Positions 7,619 through 15,900 of a DNA stretch of 20,000 nucleotides are shown in pieces. The translations under genes were made by a program, and so were the position numbers. Position 1 is the first letter of the stretch. Every line of letters starts with the position of its first letter. Under the pieces are notes generated by a model, which made no database searches, was not told where the DNA came from, and saw only the letters and a program-made list of their open reading frames with translations. Source of the stretch: Chrysomallon squamiferum (lineage: Eukaryota > Mollusca > Gastropoda > Neomphalida > Peltospiridae). Location of the stretch: the NCBI GenBank assembly GCA_012295275.1, contig CM022678.1, positions 9,277,975 to 9,297,974 of the forward strand, read 5' to 3'.

Positions 7619-8611
7619 GTACTGCCCTTTTTGTTACACCTTGTTGTATTTGATTTAGATTGTTGAGAAAAATGGTTTTAATGTTATTCTGTTTACAGAG
7701 ATAACAGTCAGTAACAGTAAAATGATAGCAGCAGTTCATCTGGTGACACAACATTTATGAATGTTGTATTCTGTAAAAACAGATTTTTTAAATAGTTTTA
7801 AAATAAAATATTACAAATGATTATTCATTTTTATTAGTTTTTGTTTTTCTTATTATCTCATTTAAAAGGGTATACATGTCCAAGCAAAGAATTAGTTTTT
7901 AATTGTGTTCTTGGTTTTCAAAAGAATAGTGAATTTTCTAAATTATAGTATATTTGGTTTTAGAGTCAACTGGTTTTAGAGTCAACTGTTAATTGAGATA
8001 TTTCGCATTCCACTGTGCATGTGCCCATTGCCGGGTAATTCAAGGATGCAAATTGCGAGATCTTGGCAAAATAGCCCTACTTGGAAATTGGTGGGCAAAA
8101 CTAACCATGCTGTAATGTGAGGCCACGACCATTGTTCAGTTATTAACTGTTCCAATTGCAGACATCTGGGAAATTTGTTATCCAGCCAATGCAGATCAGA
8201 AACATTTGTGGGTAATCACTTCACATAGAAATGGAAAAGATTTTAATGTTACTTTTCCTTCATAAACAAAATATTTAATTAATCATGCTACTGTATGTTT
8301 TTTTTGCTGAACATAATGTGTGACCATGTTGTCAGAGTTCAGTCAGAGATGTGTCTGCAACAAAGGTGTAAATACTCTGACTGTAAATGGTATCACTGCA
8401 AAGACTTGCTGAACAAACAAGTTATTGTCAATGTTTGTAGTGCATCTGTGGGGGAGGGGCACCTGCTACCCTTGATCTGGACCTGAATTGTTTTGAGAGG
8501 TGGTTTTTCAGTTATACTGTGTGTGTGTGTACGGAAACATACAGGCTGCCATTTTTGTAGGTGGGAGGATAGCAGGCTGGTTAACAGCATTTATGTGTAT
8601 TAATATTATGT

Positions 8612-8661
<50 letters not shown>

Positions 8662-9081
8662 ATATACATACATACATGTATATAGAGAACAGACAATACT
8701 GAGTCCTTTTTTAGCCATCGATTCCAGGTAAACAAAAGTCCATGACAGACAGCATGGTCTTTTATGGTTGTGGACTTAAGGCTTTGCACACATCCATACG
8801 AGAAGTATTTATAACTTTTCAAACTTTTAAACATACATATGAAATCCCTGTCAAATGTTTGGTTTGTAATTTTTAATCTGGTTTTATCAAAACACTTGGG
8901 TATGAGTCACAGAGACTTTGTTCAAGTTGCTGCACTGCTTTTCAGTTTGAACCATTCCACTGTGAATTTCAGCAGACCTATTCTACAAGCCATTCTACCA
9001 TCTAATTCAAAACATGTACATGTCAGTTGTCAAAGTTTAGTTTGAAGCTATTCATGTCACCCATAAGAATCTGTCACACCC
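7619..9081. other. Intron-like region with a dinucleotide array and less AT-rich patches
   Basis: A short direct duplication of GGTTTTAGAGTCAACT lies near 7956-7987. The stretch 8000-8240 is less AT-rich and includes an acceptor-like TTCCAATTGCAG near 8161. After it one phase is open for about 17 codons (HLGNLLSSQCRSETFVG), but no firm exon can be called. The stretches 8330-8480 and 8840-9050 have short open frames without recognisable domains. Confidence 0.5.
8609..8660. repeat. (TG)n microsatellite
   Basis: About 25 TG units with one interruption (TGTC), followed by CATATACATACATACATG. Confidence 0.96.
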
Positions 9082-9416
9082 CTAATTTGTAAATAGACTA
9101 GTTTCAGTGTTTTGTCAAAGCACGTTTCTATTTGTAAATAGATTAGTTTCAGTCTGTTTTGTCAAAGCATGTTTCTATTTGTAAATAGACTAGTTTCAGT
9201 TTGTTTTGTCAAAGCACGTTTCTATTTGTAAATAGACTAGTTTCAGTCTGTTTTGTCAAAGCACGTTTCTATTTGTAAATAGACTAGTTTCAGTTTGTTT
9301 TGTTAAAGCACGTTTCTATTTGTAAATAGACTAGTTTCAGTCTGTTTTGTCAAAGCAGGTTTCTATTTGTAAATAGACTAGTTTCAGTCTGTTTTGTCAA
9401 AGCAGGTTTCTATTTG
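9082..9416. repeat. 47-bp minisatellite, seven copies
   Basis: Units start at about 9082 (truncated), 9125, 9172, 9219, 9266, 9313 and 9360, with a 10-bp remnant to 9416. The unit begins TTTCTATTTGTAAATAGACT and ends TTTTGTCAAAGCACG. Copies are nearly identical, differing at a few bases (CAGTCTG/CAGTTTG, GCACG/GCATG/GCAGG). The array is therefore young or kept uniform by exchange. It ends about 60 bp before the first recognisable LINE sequence. Confidence 0.97.
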
Positions 9417-9476
9417 CCCACATGAGACATAGGATTGTGAAATAGCTCTGTTCTGGGGAATTTTGAAAATTTTGTT

Positions 9477-10068
9477 ATGTCAATTAAAAAAGAGGAAAAA
9501 AGAGGAAAAGGGGTAATTAGTCGTATTTTTTACAAGAAAAATGGAGAAAAAGCAGACCTTAAACATTTCAGACCTATCAGTCTTTTAAACATAGATTATA
9601 AATTATTTCTAAAGTTCTTGCTAATCGTGATAAACAGGTTATGTCAACTATTATTTCATCAGAACAAAGCTGTTGTGTAAAAGGAAGAGATGTTGCTGAT
9701 AATATTATGTAGTGAGGGATGTTACAGATATTGCTGAGTTAAATAAAACTGAAGGGTTTGTTGTTGAAATGGATCAAGAAAAAGCTTTTGATAGAGTGTC
9801 ACATAGTTTTGTTTGAAAAGTTCTGAAAACCTTCAATTTCATTGATAAATTTATAATGTGGATTAAAATACTCTATAATGATATAAAAAGTTGTGTCAAG
9901 ATTAATGGACATTTAACACATTTCTTTAATATTACAAGAGGTGTTAGACAAGGATGTCCAATACCAATGATGCTTTATCTTATTGTAGCTGAACCCTTAA
10001 ATAATTTAATTATAAATAGACACAGCATGAATGGAATTAGAATAACAAATGAATTTAGTTGTTTACTG
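9477..10068 (+). pseudogene. LINE reverse transcriptase core, inactive
   Basis: The first piece (9477-9680) carries the fingers/palm motif FRPISLLNIDYK. The second region holds GFVVEMDQEKAFDRVSH, which contains the first catalytic Asp of the palm, then a stop at about 9813. The third (9856 onward) has TRGVRQGCPIPMMLYLIVAE and ends at NEFSCLL followed by a stop. The Y/F-A-D-D box with the other catalytic aspartates should follow here and is not present. This copy cannot encode an active enzyme. It normally performs target-primed reverse transcription of LINE RNA. Confidence 0.92.
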
Positions 10069-10439
10069 TAACATTTGTGAGCATGCAGAACCTGTTTTTA
10101 ATACAGTAAATATGTAACAGTCTGTGATGCTCAGTCAGTAGAATCTGTTTTTGATACAGAAAATGTGTAAAAGTCAATATAGGTAAGTCAGAAATACTTT
10201 GTCTTGGTAAGACTATAAAAAATACTTATCATTTAACATTCTGATATCAGTGAATAAAGACTGTGTTAAAATTCTAGGTATATATTTAGAACCAAACAAG
10301 TCATTATGTGAAAGGTTAAAATGGAAAAATAAATTTGATTAAAATTTGTAATTTAATTAATTTATGGAGTGAAATGAAACTTACTTTAGAGGAAAAAGCA
10401 GAAGTATGGAATTCTTTATTAACATCTAGACTGTGATAT
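10069..10439 (+). pseudogene. LINE remnant between RT core and C-terminal part
   Basis: No long frame remains. Short stretches look LINE-derived, such as GTTAAAATTCTAGGTATATA, which reads VKILGIYL, a motif common after the RT domain in L1/Tx1 elements. A short inexact repeat (CAGAACCTGTTTTTAATACAG near 10087 and TAGAATCTGTTTTTGATACAG near 10139) may mark an insertion or local duplication that removed the catalytic box. Confidence 0.6.
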
Positions 10440-11202
10440 ATGATTAGCACAATAAATGTAACAAACTGGGAAGAAAATGAAATTCACAAGTTATTTTGTA
10501 AATTTTTGTGTAATGGAAAAACACCTTTAATAAAGTATTCAACAGTAACTGAAAATAAAAAGTCAGGAGAGCTAAATGTTCAAGATGTTTCATTAAAGAA
10601 AATGGCTTTTTGTATTAAAATCTTAAAGAAATATTTTGATAATAATTTTGAACTTGTTTGGAAATATACAATCTGGATATTTCTTGGAAAATATATGAAT
10701 ATGAATTTAATCTGACATTTTTTAGATAGTTTACAGTAAAGACGCTTTAAAAGTTCTCAACCTTTTGATGCTGAAATGTTATCATCTTGAGACTGTGTTA
10801 ATAACACAGAACATATTTTCCCTTTTGATACAGATGAAATATTGTCTCAACCACTTTTACAGAATCCATTCATTAAATATAAAAATAAATTATTACTGTT
10901 TAGTTCTTGTATTCAAAGTGGCTGATATTGCATATGAAGTAACATCAGGTTTCCTTCCTTTTACATCTGTTGTTGAAATTTTTCATGAAAAATATCCGGA
11001 ATTACCCAAAACACAAATGTATATTGTTTACAGTGTTATTCTGAAATCACTTCCAGATGAATGGAAAAGTTGTATTGACAGAAATGCTAAAAGATTAACA
11101 CCTAATAAAGATCTATTTCTCTTTCATAATAATGAAGTGATAAATGTCAATACATTTACAGTTAAAAATAATTTATTCTATTTTACTTTCAAAAAATGTT
11201 AA
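10440..11202 (+). pseudogene. LINE C-terminal connection region
   Basis: Two open pieces belong to the region after the RT. The first (10440-10715) holds NVTNWEENEIHKLFCKFL and later SGELNVQDVSLKKMAFCIK, comparable to the region 'GGLGLPDLELKNKALLLKW' seen in L1/Tx1 proteins. The second (10765-11202) is separated by a frameshift. The frame is broken again near 11200, where the next open frame overlaps. Confidence 0.8.
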
Positions 11203-11536
11203 AGCACCTACATGTGAAGAAAAATGGACTGAGCTTGGTTTTAATAAATTCTGGAGACCAGTTTGGAAATGGATACACTACAGTGTTAAATTTACTGAAT
11301 TTACTGACTTAGATTTGAGAACAGCTCATCATGTAATATATACATATAGTAAATTATATAGACATGGAAAAATCTCATCTAGTGTTTGTCCAGTGTATCT
11401 GAAGGATAATGAAGATGTGTGCCATTTATTTTTGTATTGTGAAGAATTGTTGGAACTAATATCTATCTTTCATGAAATATTTATTCAAATATTTAAGAAA
11501 ACAGGGTTTTCATTAGATCAATTAAAATACTATTAA
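11144..11536 (+). pseudogene. LINE C-terminal zinc-knuckle-like region, first copy
   Basis: It encodes WTELGFNKFWRPVWKWIHYS and then CPVYLKDNEDVCHLFLYC, close to the C-x-x-C-x(n)-H-L-F-x-x-C pattern that ends many L1/Tx1 proteins. The second Cys is Tyr here (TAT for TGT). It ends at FSLDQLKYY and a stop. The same region, in better frame, continues in the second copy at 11883. Confidence 0.85.
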
Positions 11537-11705
11537 TATTTGGATGTTTTCTAACAATTAAAAAATTGTTCAATAGAATTTATAAGTATTATTCTATCAG
11601 TTTATAGAATATCAGTGTTCAAGAGGTGTGGGATAGATGAATTGAAAGGAACAAACATTAATATAATACATTTTTTCAGACATTATTTTTATCAAGGCTT
11701 TGAAA
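11330..11705 (+). repeat. LINE 3' segment, first copy of a tandem duplication
   Basis: It begins at TAGTAAATTATATAGACATG and runs through the zinc-knuckle-like motif to ATTATTTTTATCAAGGCTTT. It matches 11787-12123 with scattered substitutions and small deletions. Confidence 0.9.
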
Positions 11706-11707
11706 TA

Positions 11708-11779
11708 AGCATTGTTTTATTCCTTTTTAGCTTATATTTGTACTAGAGGTAATCAAAACCATTTCTTGTTTTGTTTTGA
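11708..11779. repeat. 71-bp repeat, copy A, between the LINE duplicates
   Basis: It begins GCATTGTTTTATT, contains AGCTTATATTT and TAATCAAAAC, and ends ATTTCTTGTTTTGTTTTGAA. A near-identical copy lies at 14302-14373, just after the 60-bp minisatellite. It separates the two copies of the LINE 3' segment. Confidence 0.9.
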
Positions 11780-11786
11780 AAATAGT

Positions 11787-12123
11787 ATATACAAATAGTA
11801 AATTATGTAGACATGGAAAAATCTCATCTAGTTTATGTCCAGTGTATCTGAAGGATAATGAAGATTTATTTATTTTTGTATTGTGAAGGAACCTGTTTAT
11901 ATCTTTCATGAAATATTTAAGAAAACAAGATTTTCATTAGATCAATTAAAGAGACTGTTAATATTTGGATATTATCTAACAATTAAAAATTGTTCAATAG
12001 AATCTATAAATATTATTGTATCAATTTACAGAATATCAGTGTCAAAGAGGTATCTGATAGATGAACTGAAAGAAACAAACATTAATATAATACATTTTTT
12101 CAGACATTATTTTTATCAGGGCT
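11787..12123 (+). repeat. LINE 3' segment, second copy of a tandem duplication
   Basis: It starts TATATACAAATAGTAAATTA and repeats the first copy, with a deletion that removes the start of the H-L-F-x-x-C part (GATGTGTGCC is missing) and another inside the CATGAAATATTT region. It then continues beyond the end of the first copy into the true LINE C-terminus. Confidence 0.9.
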
Positions 12124-12245
12124 TTGAAAGTATTCTTACTCAGTACTGTATTCAAAACAAAGTTTCAATTATTATTAACAAATATATTAAGAATAATGTT
12201 AATCTAGAACTAAAAGATGACATGCTTATTTTCAAATATCGTTAG
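11883..12245 (+). pseudogene. LINE C-terminal end, second copy
   Basis: It is open for 120 codons through FSLDQLKRLLIFGYYLTIKN and IDELKETNINIIHFFRHYFY to a terminal TAG after MLIFKYR. This is the longest clean LINE frame left and gives the reading of the region that is broken in the first copy. The starting ATG lies inside the domain and is not a real start. Confidence 0.85.
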
Positions 12246-12943
12246 CGGACTTAAAGTAATCAATATTGCTCTGTCATAAAAATGGTAAAAACATTTTTTA
12301 TTCTAAAATACAATTAAAATCCAGTGTGAAAGTTTCAGAGCAGACAAGCGTGTGTGTGCATGTCTATTTTTAATGTTGTTATGTATTGTTTTAATGTTAT
12401 TATTATTTACATCTGTTGATTATATCGGTAAAGAGATAAAAAAGAGTATGTGGAAAAGGTTTGTTGGGTTTCAGGATCAATCATGCTTGGAAGACTAAAA
12501 ATGTCATTTCCCAATCTAGCTCCTGATTAGTGCCTGATATATTTAAGATCATAGTATATGTTAGTTTTTTTCTGTGGAAAGATGTATATGAAAAAAAGAT
12601 TTTTAGTTTCTTGTCTAAAAAGGATGTCACTTCATGTTTCAGAAACACATTTTCTTTCTCATTAGTTATATTATTATTTACCTTTTAAGATACAAAGAAC
12701 TAGTAAAAAACATGTGGTGTTTGTTCTTAAATAAAATATTTATTCTTTATTTCAGATTTGTTCTATTTCAGCAGAATTCATGTTTATCAATAATCAGGTT
12801 ATAATGAAATATGTTTAAAAGATACTGATTTTTCAACAAACATTCATTTGTATCAGTAAATGGCATTGATATAGATATAACAGTAAACAATGTTACTAAT
12901 AAAAACAATAAAAAATAAATTATCTTTGTTTTTCCTATTTCAG
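12246..12943. other. Intron-like sequence after the LINE
   Basis: It may include the LINE 3' untranslated part. A small GT-rich run sits at 12350-12362. No exon is recognised up to the acceptor TTTTTCCTATTTCAG at 12943. Confidence 0.5.
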
Positions 12944-13038
12944 ACACATACCACAAAACAGACAAGTGTTGTTATCTAAACATCAGAATGGGACACATAC
13001 AGACAGCAGAACAGACAGAGATGTTTCTCAACAAACTG
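12944..13038 (+). CDS. Candidate exon 5 of the plus-strand gene, polar linker
   Basis: It has a strong acceptor (TTTGTTTTTCCTATTTCAG) and donor GTATGA. Two frames are open. The phase set by exon 4 gives HIPQNRQVLLSKHQNGTHTD, then SRTDRDVSQQT, ending in phase 1. This is a polar stretch that would lie just before the hydrophobic exon at 14662, like a juxtamembrane stalk, with a possible N-glycosylation site (NGT). The other frame, TYHKTDKCCYLNIRMG and so on, is also open but would need different neighbours. Function unknown. Confidence 0.4.
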
Positions 13039-13140
13039 GTATGAAACACAGACATTAACTTACCTGTTTAAATATCAACTTACATTCTTCTCACTTGTGT
13101 ATTGGTAATATATTCTCAATACAAAGAATAAGAAAAGCAG

Positions 13141-14279
13141 ATTAGAGCAAGTAGAGTCATAATAATAAGTAAAGTAATTGTAGTATACAAATAGCTTGAT
13201 AACTTAGCAAGTAGAGTCATAATAATAAGTAAAGTAATTGTAGTATACAAATAGCTTGATAACTTAGCAAGGAGAGTCATAATAATAAGTAAAGTAATTG
13301 TAGTATACAAATAGTTTGATAACTTAGCAAGTAGAGTCTATAATAATAAGTAAAGTAATTGTAGTATACAAATAGCTTGATAACTTAGCAAGTAGAGTCA
13401 TAATAATAAGTAAAGTAATTGTAGTATACAAATAGCTTGATAACTTAGCAAGGAGAGTCATAATAATAAGTAAAGTAATTGTAGTATACAAATAGCTTGA
13501 TAACTTAGCAAGTAGAGTCATAATAATAAGTAAAGTAATTGTAGTATACAAATAGCTTGATAACTTAGCAAGGAGAGTCCATAATAATAAGTAAAGTAAT
13601 TGTAGTATACAAATAGCTTGATAACTTAGCAAGGAGAGTCATAATAATAAGTAAAGTAATTGTAGTATACAAATAGCTTGATAACTTAGCAAGGAGAGTC
13701 TATAATAATAAGTAAAGTAATTGTAGTATACAAATAGCTTGATAACTTAGCAAGTAGACTCCATAATAATAAGTAAAGTAATTGTAGTATACAAATAGCT
13801 TGATAACTTAGCAAGGAGAGTCCATAATAATAAGTAAAATAATTGTAGTATACAAATAGCTTGATAACTTAGCAAGGAGAGTCTGTAATAAGTAAAGTAA
13901 TTGTAGTATACAAACAGCTTAACTTAGCAAGGAGAGTCTATAATAATAAGTAAAGTAATTGTAGTATACAAACAGCTTAACTTAGCAAGGAGAGTCATAA
14001 TAATAAGTAAAGTAATTGTAGTATACAAACAGCTTAACTTAGCAAGTAGAGTCATAATAATAAGTAAAGTAATTGTAGTATACAAATAGCTTAACTTAGC
14101 AAGGAGAGTCTATAATAATAAGTAAAGTAATTGTAGTATACAAATAGCTTAACTTAGCAAGGAGAGTCTATAATAATAAGTAAAGTAATTGTAGTATACA
14201 AATAGCTTGATAACTTAGCAAGTACAGTCTATAATAATAAGTAAAGTAATTTTAGAATACAAATAGCTTGATAACTTAG
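13141..14279. repeat. 60-bp minisatellite, 19 copies
   Basis: Unit: ACTTAGCAAGTAGAGTCATA, then ATAATAAGTAAAGTAATTGT, then AGTATACAAATAGCTTGATA. Nineteen copies are present. Units differ at few sites: GTAGAG/GGAGAG, a GTCAT/GTCTAT/GTCCAT length variant, and units 13-17, which lack the GATA of CTTGATAACTTA. The minus strand is open over parts of the array with a 20-residue period (LLAKLSSYLYTTITLLIIMT) only because 60 is divisible by three. The one-base length variants break it, so it is not a gene. It lies in the intron between the candidates at 12944 and 14662. Confidence 0.97.
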
Positions 14280-14301
14280 TATTCTTCCATATTTCCAGTA
14301 G

Positions 14302-14373
14302 CATTGTTTTATTTATTTTTTAGCTTATATTTATACTAGGAGTAATCAAAACTATTTCTTGTTTTGTTTTGAA
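14302..14373. repeat. 71-bp repeat, copy B, after the minisatellite
   Basis: It begins GCATTGTTTTATT and ends ATTTCTTGTTTTGTTTTGAA, matching copy A at 11708-11779 with a few differences, in the same orientation. It may be a small dispersed repeat or part of a larger old duplication. Confidence 0.9.
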
Positions 14374-14610
14374 CTTCTCAGAAAACAGTCTACTTTATTT
14401 TATTTTTTTGGATTTGAAAGGTTAAAAACAGATTTTGCTCTCCCTCAGTTTTTAGTATAATTTGATAATTCTAAAAAAAGACTCTATATAATGCATTTAG
14501 TCATTTATAATTTAGTAATTTCAAAAAAAATTTATAAATATCCTGTTAGAATAAAACATTAGTTGTTGATATATGTATCTGTCAAAAATAGGGATATTTT
14601 ATATAGAAAT

Positions 14611-14611
<1 letters not shown>

Positions 14612-14652
<41 letters not shown>
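14612..14652. repeat. (CT)n microsatellite acting as a polypyrimidine tract
   Basis: About 20 CT units run directly into CCCTCTGCAG, the acceptor of the candidate membrane-helix exon at 14662. Confidence 0.97.
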
Positions 14653-14656
<4 letters not shown>

Positions 14657-14661
14657 TGCAG

Positions 14662-14715
14662 AGGTTCTTGTTGTTATACCAATAGTTATAGTCACTGCCA
14701 TTGTTGTAGTAATAG
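14662..14715 (+). CDS. Candidate exon 6 encoding a transmembrane helix
   Basis: After a (CT)n tract and CTCTGCAG, the 54-nt segment in phase 1-1 gives VLVVIPIVIVTAIVVVI before donor GTGAAC. The 17 residues are almost all Val, Ile, Leu or Ala, as in a single-pass membrane helix. The joined codon from exon 5 would be Glu. Skipping it would leave the frame intact (54 nt, phase 1-1), which would give a soluble form. If unspliced, the frame ends at TGA (14728-14730) after GELIL. Confidence 0.45.
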
Positions 14716-14791
14716 GTGAACTGATACTGTGATATTTTAGCTGATGATGCTGTCACTCCAGCTTTGTAATAATAATGTATCTTTGTAACAC

Positions 14792-14846
14792 CTAAGTCTG
14801 ATCACCCTTTTGAGGTATTTTCACTGACAGGTCATTGTAGAATTAT
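14792..14846. repeat. Duplicated segment, copy 1
   Basis: It contains CTAAGTCTGATCAC, GAGGTATTTTC and CTGACAGGTCATTG followed by TAGAATTAT, matching 15020-15087. This copy lacks the acceptor seen before the second copy. Confidence 0.85.
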
Positions 14847-15004
14847 TCTTTCATTATATTTGATTGTCTTTAAGAAAACAAACAATAATAAGAAACAGAT
14901 AGATTTTTATAAGTGAATTAATTCTTTTTTCTGATTTATCCTACTCTTGTTAATGTACAGTATTTTACTGTTGTTTGTTATTGTGTGTTTTTGTTTTGTT
15001 CCAG

Positions 15005-15058
15005 TGACAACATACATTTCTAAGTCTGATCACTGTGCTGAGGTATTTTCCCTGACAG
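15005..15058 (+). CDS. Candidate exon 7, short cytoplasmic segment
   Basis: The acceptor TTTTGTTTTGTTCCAG and a weak donor GTCATT enclose 54 nt in phase 1-1, giving TTYISKSDHCAEVFSLT. It follows the membrane-helix exon in matching phase and would form a juxtamembrane segment. If joined to the CKK exon at 15419 it would stop after a few codons, since that exon is read in another phase. Part of the same sequence is duplicated upstream at 14792. Evidence is splice borders and phase only. Confidence 0.28.
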
Positions 15059-15087
15059 GTCATTGTTATTAATTGTTGTAGAATTAT
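15020..15087. repeat. Duplicated segment, copy 2
   Basis: It matches 14792-14846, with an extra TTATTAATTGT between CATTG and TAGAATTAT. It overlaps the candidate exon at 15005. Confidence 0.85.
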
Positions 15088-15317
15088 AGAAATACCTCAG
15101 AGTGGAATAAATCTACAGGATAGGTGTGAGTGTCTATAATTTTATCAGTAATGACTTTAATTTTATACCGTTTGTTATTATTGCAAAGCAAAATCAGCTT
15201 TAGCTACTTTTGAATCCTTTATGTAAATACCAAATATGTATTTTTTTTTTTTATTTATTATTTTTTTTTTTTTTTTTATAAGTATATTTATTTATGTTTT
15301 TTTTTTTTAATCAGTTA

Positions 15318-15410
15318 TTTTGTTTGTTTATTTGTTTGTTTGTTTGTTTATTTTTATTTGTTTATTTGTTTATTTGTTTGTTTGTTTTGTTTGTTTGTTT
15401 GTTTGTTTGT
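15318..15410. repeat. (TTTG/TTTA)n microsatellite upstream of the CKK acceptor
   Basis: Over 20 tetranucleotide units, TTTG mixed with TTTA, run up to GTGTATCTAG at the CKK exon and form its polypyrimidine tract. Poly(T) runs precede it from 15240. Confidence 0.96.
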
Positions 15411-15418
15411 GTATCTAG

Positions 15419-15582
15419 GAACTGGCTAAGTCTGATGCTAAACACTTTGTAATTCTGTTCCGAGATGGAGGATGTCAGTACAGGGCTCTATATTCTTTCA
15501 CACCCGAAACAGACGAAGTTATCAAAATTTGTGGTGTGGGACCTAAAGAAATTACCAATAAAATGATTCATAGGTTTTATAA
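15419..15582 (+). CDS. CAMSAP/Patronin CKK domain, penultimate exon
   Basis: It lies between GTGTATCTAG and donor GTGAGT and begins in phase 0 with ELAKSDAK, followed by HFVILFRDGGCQYRALY, then SFTPETDEVIKICGVGPKEI and TNKMIHRFY, ending in phase 2. This is the central part of the CKK domain, in which H-F-x-I-L-F-R-D-x-G-C-Q-F/Y-R-A-L-Y is highly conserved. CAMSAP/Patronin proteins bind and protect microtubule minus ends, and the CKK domain makes the contact at the end of the lattice. The N-terminal part of the domain (the S-N-R to L-A-G region) should lie in an upstream exon and I do not find it in this window. The exon is fully open with no sign of decay. Confidence 0.95.
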
Positions 15583-15865
15583 GTGAGTATACATATTTAA
15601 TATTTTAAACTGTCATAGTAGGTATTGGTACATAAATAAATACTTTTTTATAAGTAAGCACATATTTAATATATTTTTATGTCTAACATCATGTACATTG
15701 TTATATAAATAAGTAGTTTTGATAAGAAAGTTTATTTTTATATTATTTTAAATCTGTCTTCATTTTTATAAATTTGTACATTTCTCAACATGCAGCTCAT
15801 TAATATAATCTAAAATATGTGTTTGCAAATAATGTATTTACTAATTAGTTATGTTATTATTATTA

Positions 15866-15900
<35 letters not shown>

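Larger units (their letters stand above)
9470..12245 (+). mobile_element. Decayed, 5'-truncated L1/Tx1-type LINE
   Basis: Plus-strand segments in several frames encode a reverse transcriptase and C-terminal region of the L1/Tx1 group. They include FRPISLLNIDYK (about 9568-9603), GFVVEMDQEKAFDRVSH (9754-9804), TRGVRQGCPIPMMLYL (about 9937-9984), and a zinc-knuckle-like CPVYLKDNEDVCHLFLYC near the C-terminus. The endonuclease part is missing at the 5' side, and stops and frameshifts are frequent. The C-terminal region is tandemly duplicated. I see no clear poly(A) tail or target-site duplication. The 3' boundary is set by the last coding stop, so it may extend further. Confidence 0.92.

Noticed and set aside
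8295-8486. 63-codon plus-strand frame with several Cys
   Set aside because: No recognisable cysteine pattern and no acceptor that fits the neighbouring exon phases; left as intron-like DNA.
13116-13632. Minus-strand frames with a 20-residue hydrophobic repeat
   Set aside because: They come from the 60-bp minisatellite and are broken by one-base length variants between units; no start context or domain.
13141-14279. CRISPR-like regular repeats
   Set aside because: Units are adjacent with no unique spacers, and the window is clearly eukaryotic.
14559-14756. Minus-strand frame with RERERE repeat
   Set aside because: It is the (CT)n microsatellite; the plus strand here makes better sense as an acceptor tract and membrane-helix exon.
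14662-15582. Fusion of the membrane-helix exon with the CKK domain
   Set aside because: The helix and following exon end in phase 1 while the CKK exon needs phase 0; joining them stops after a few codons.
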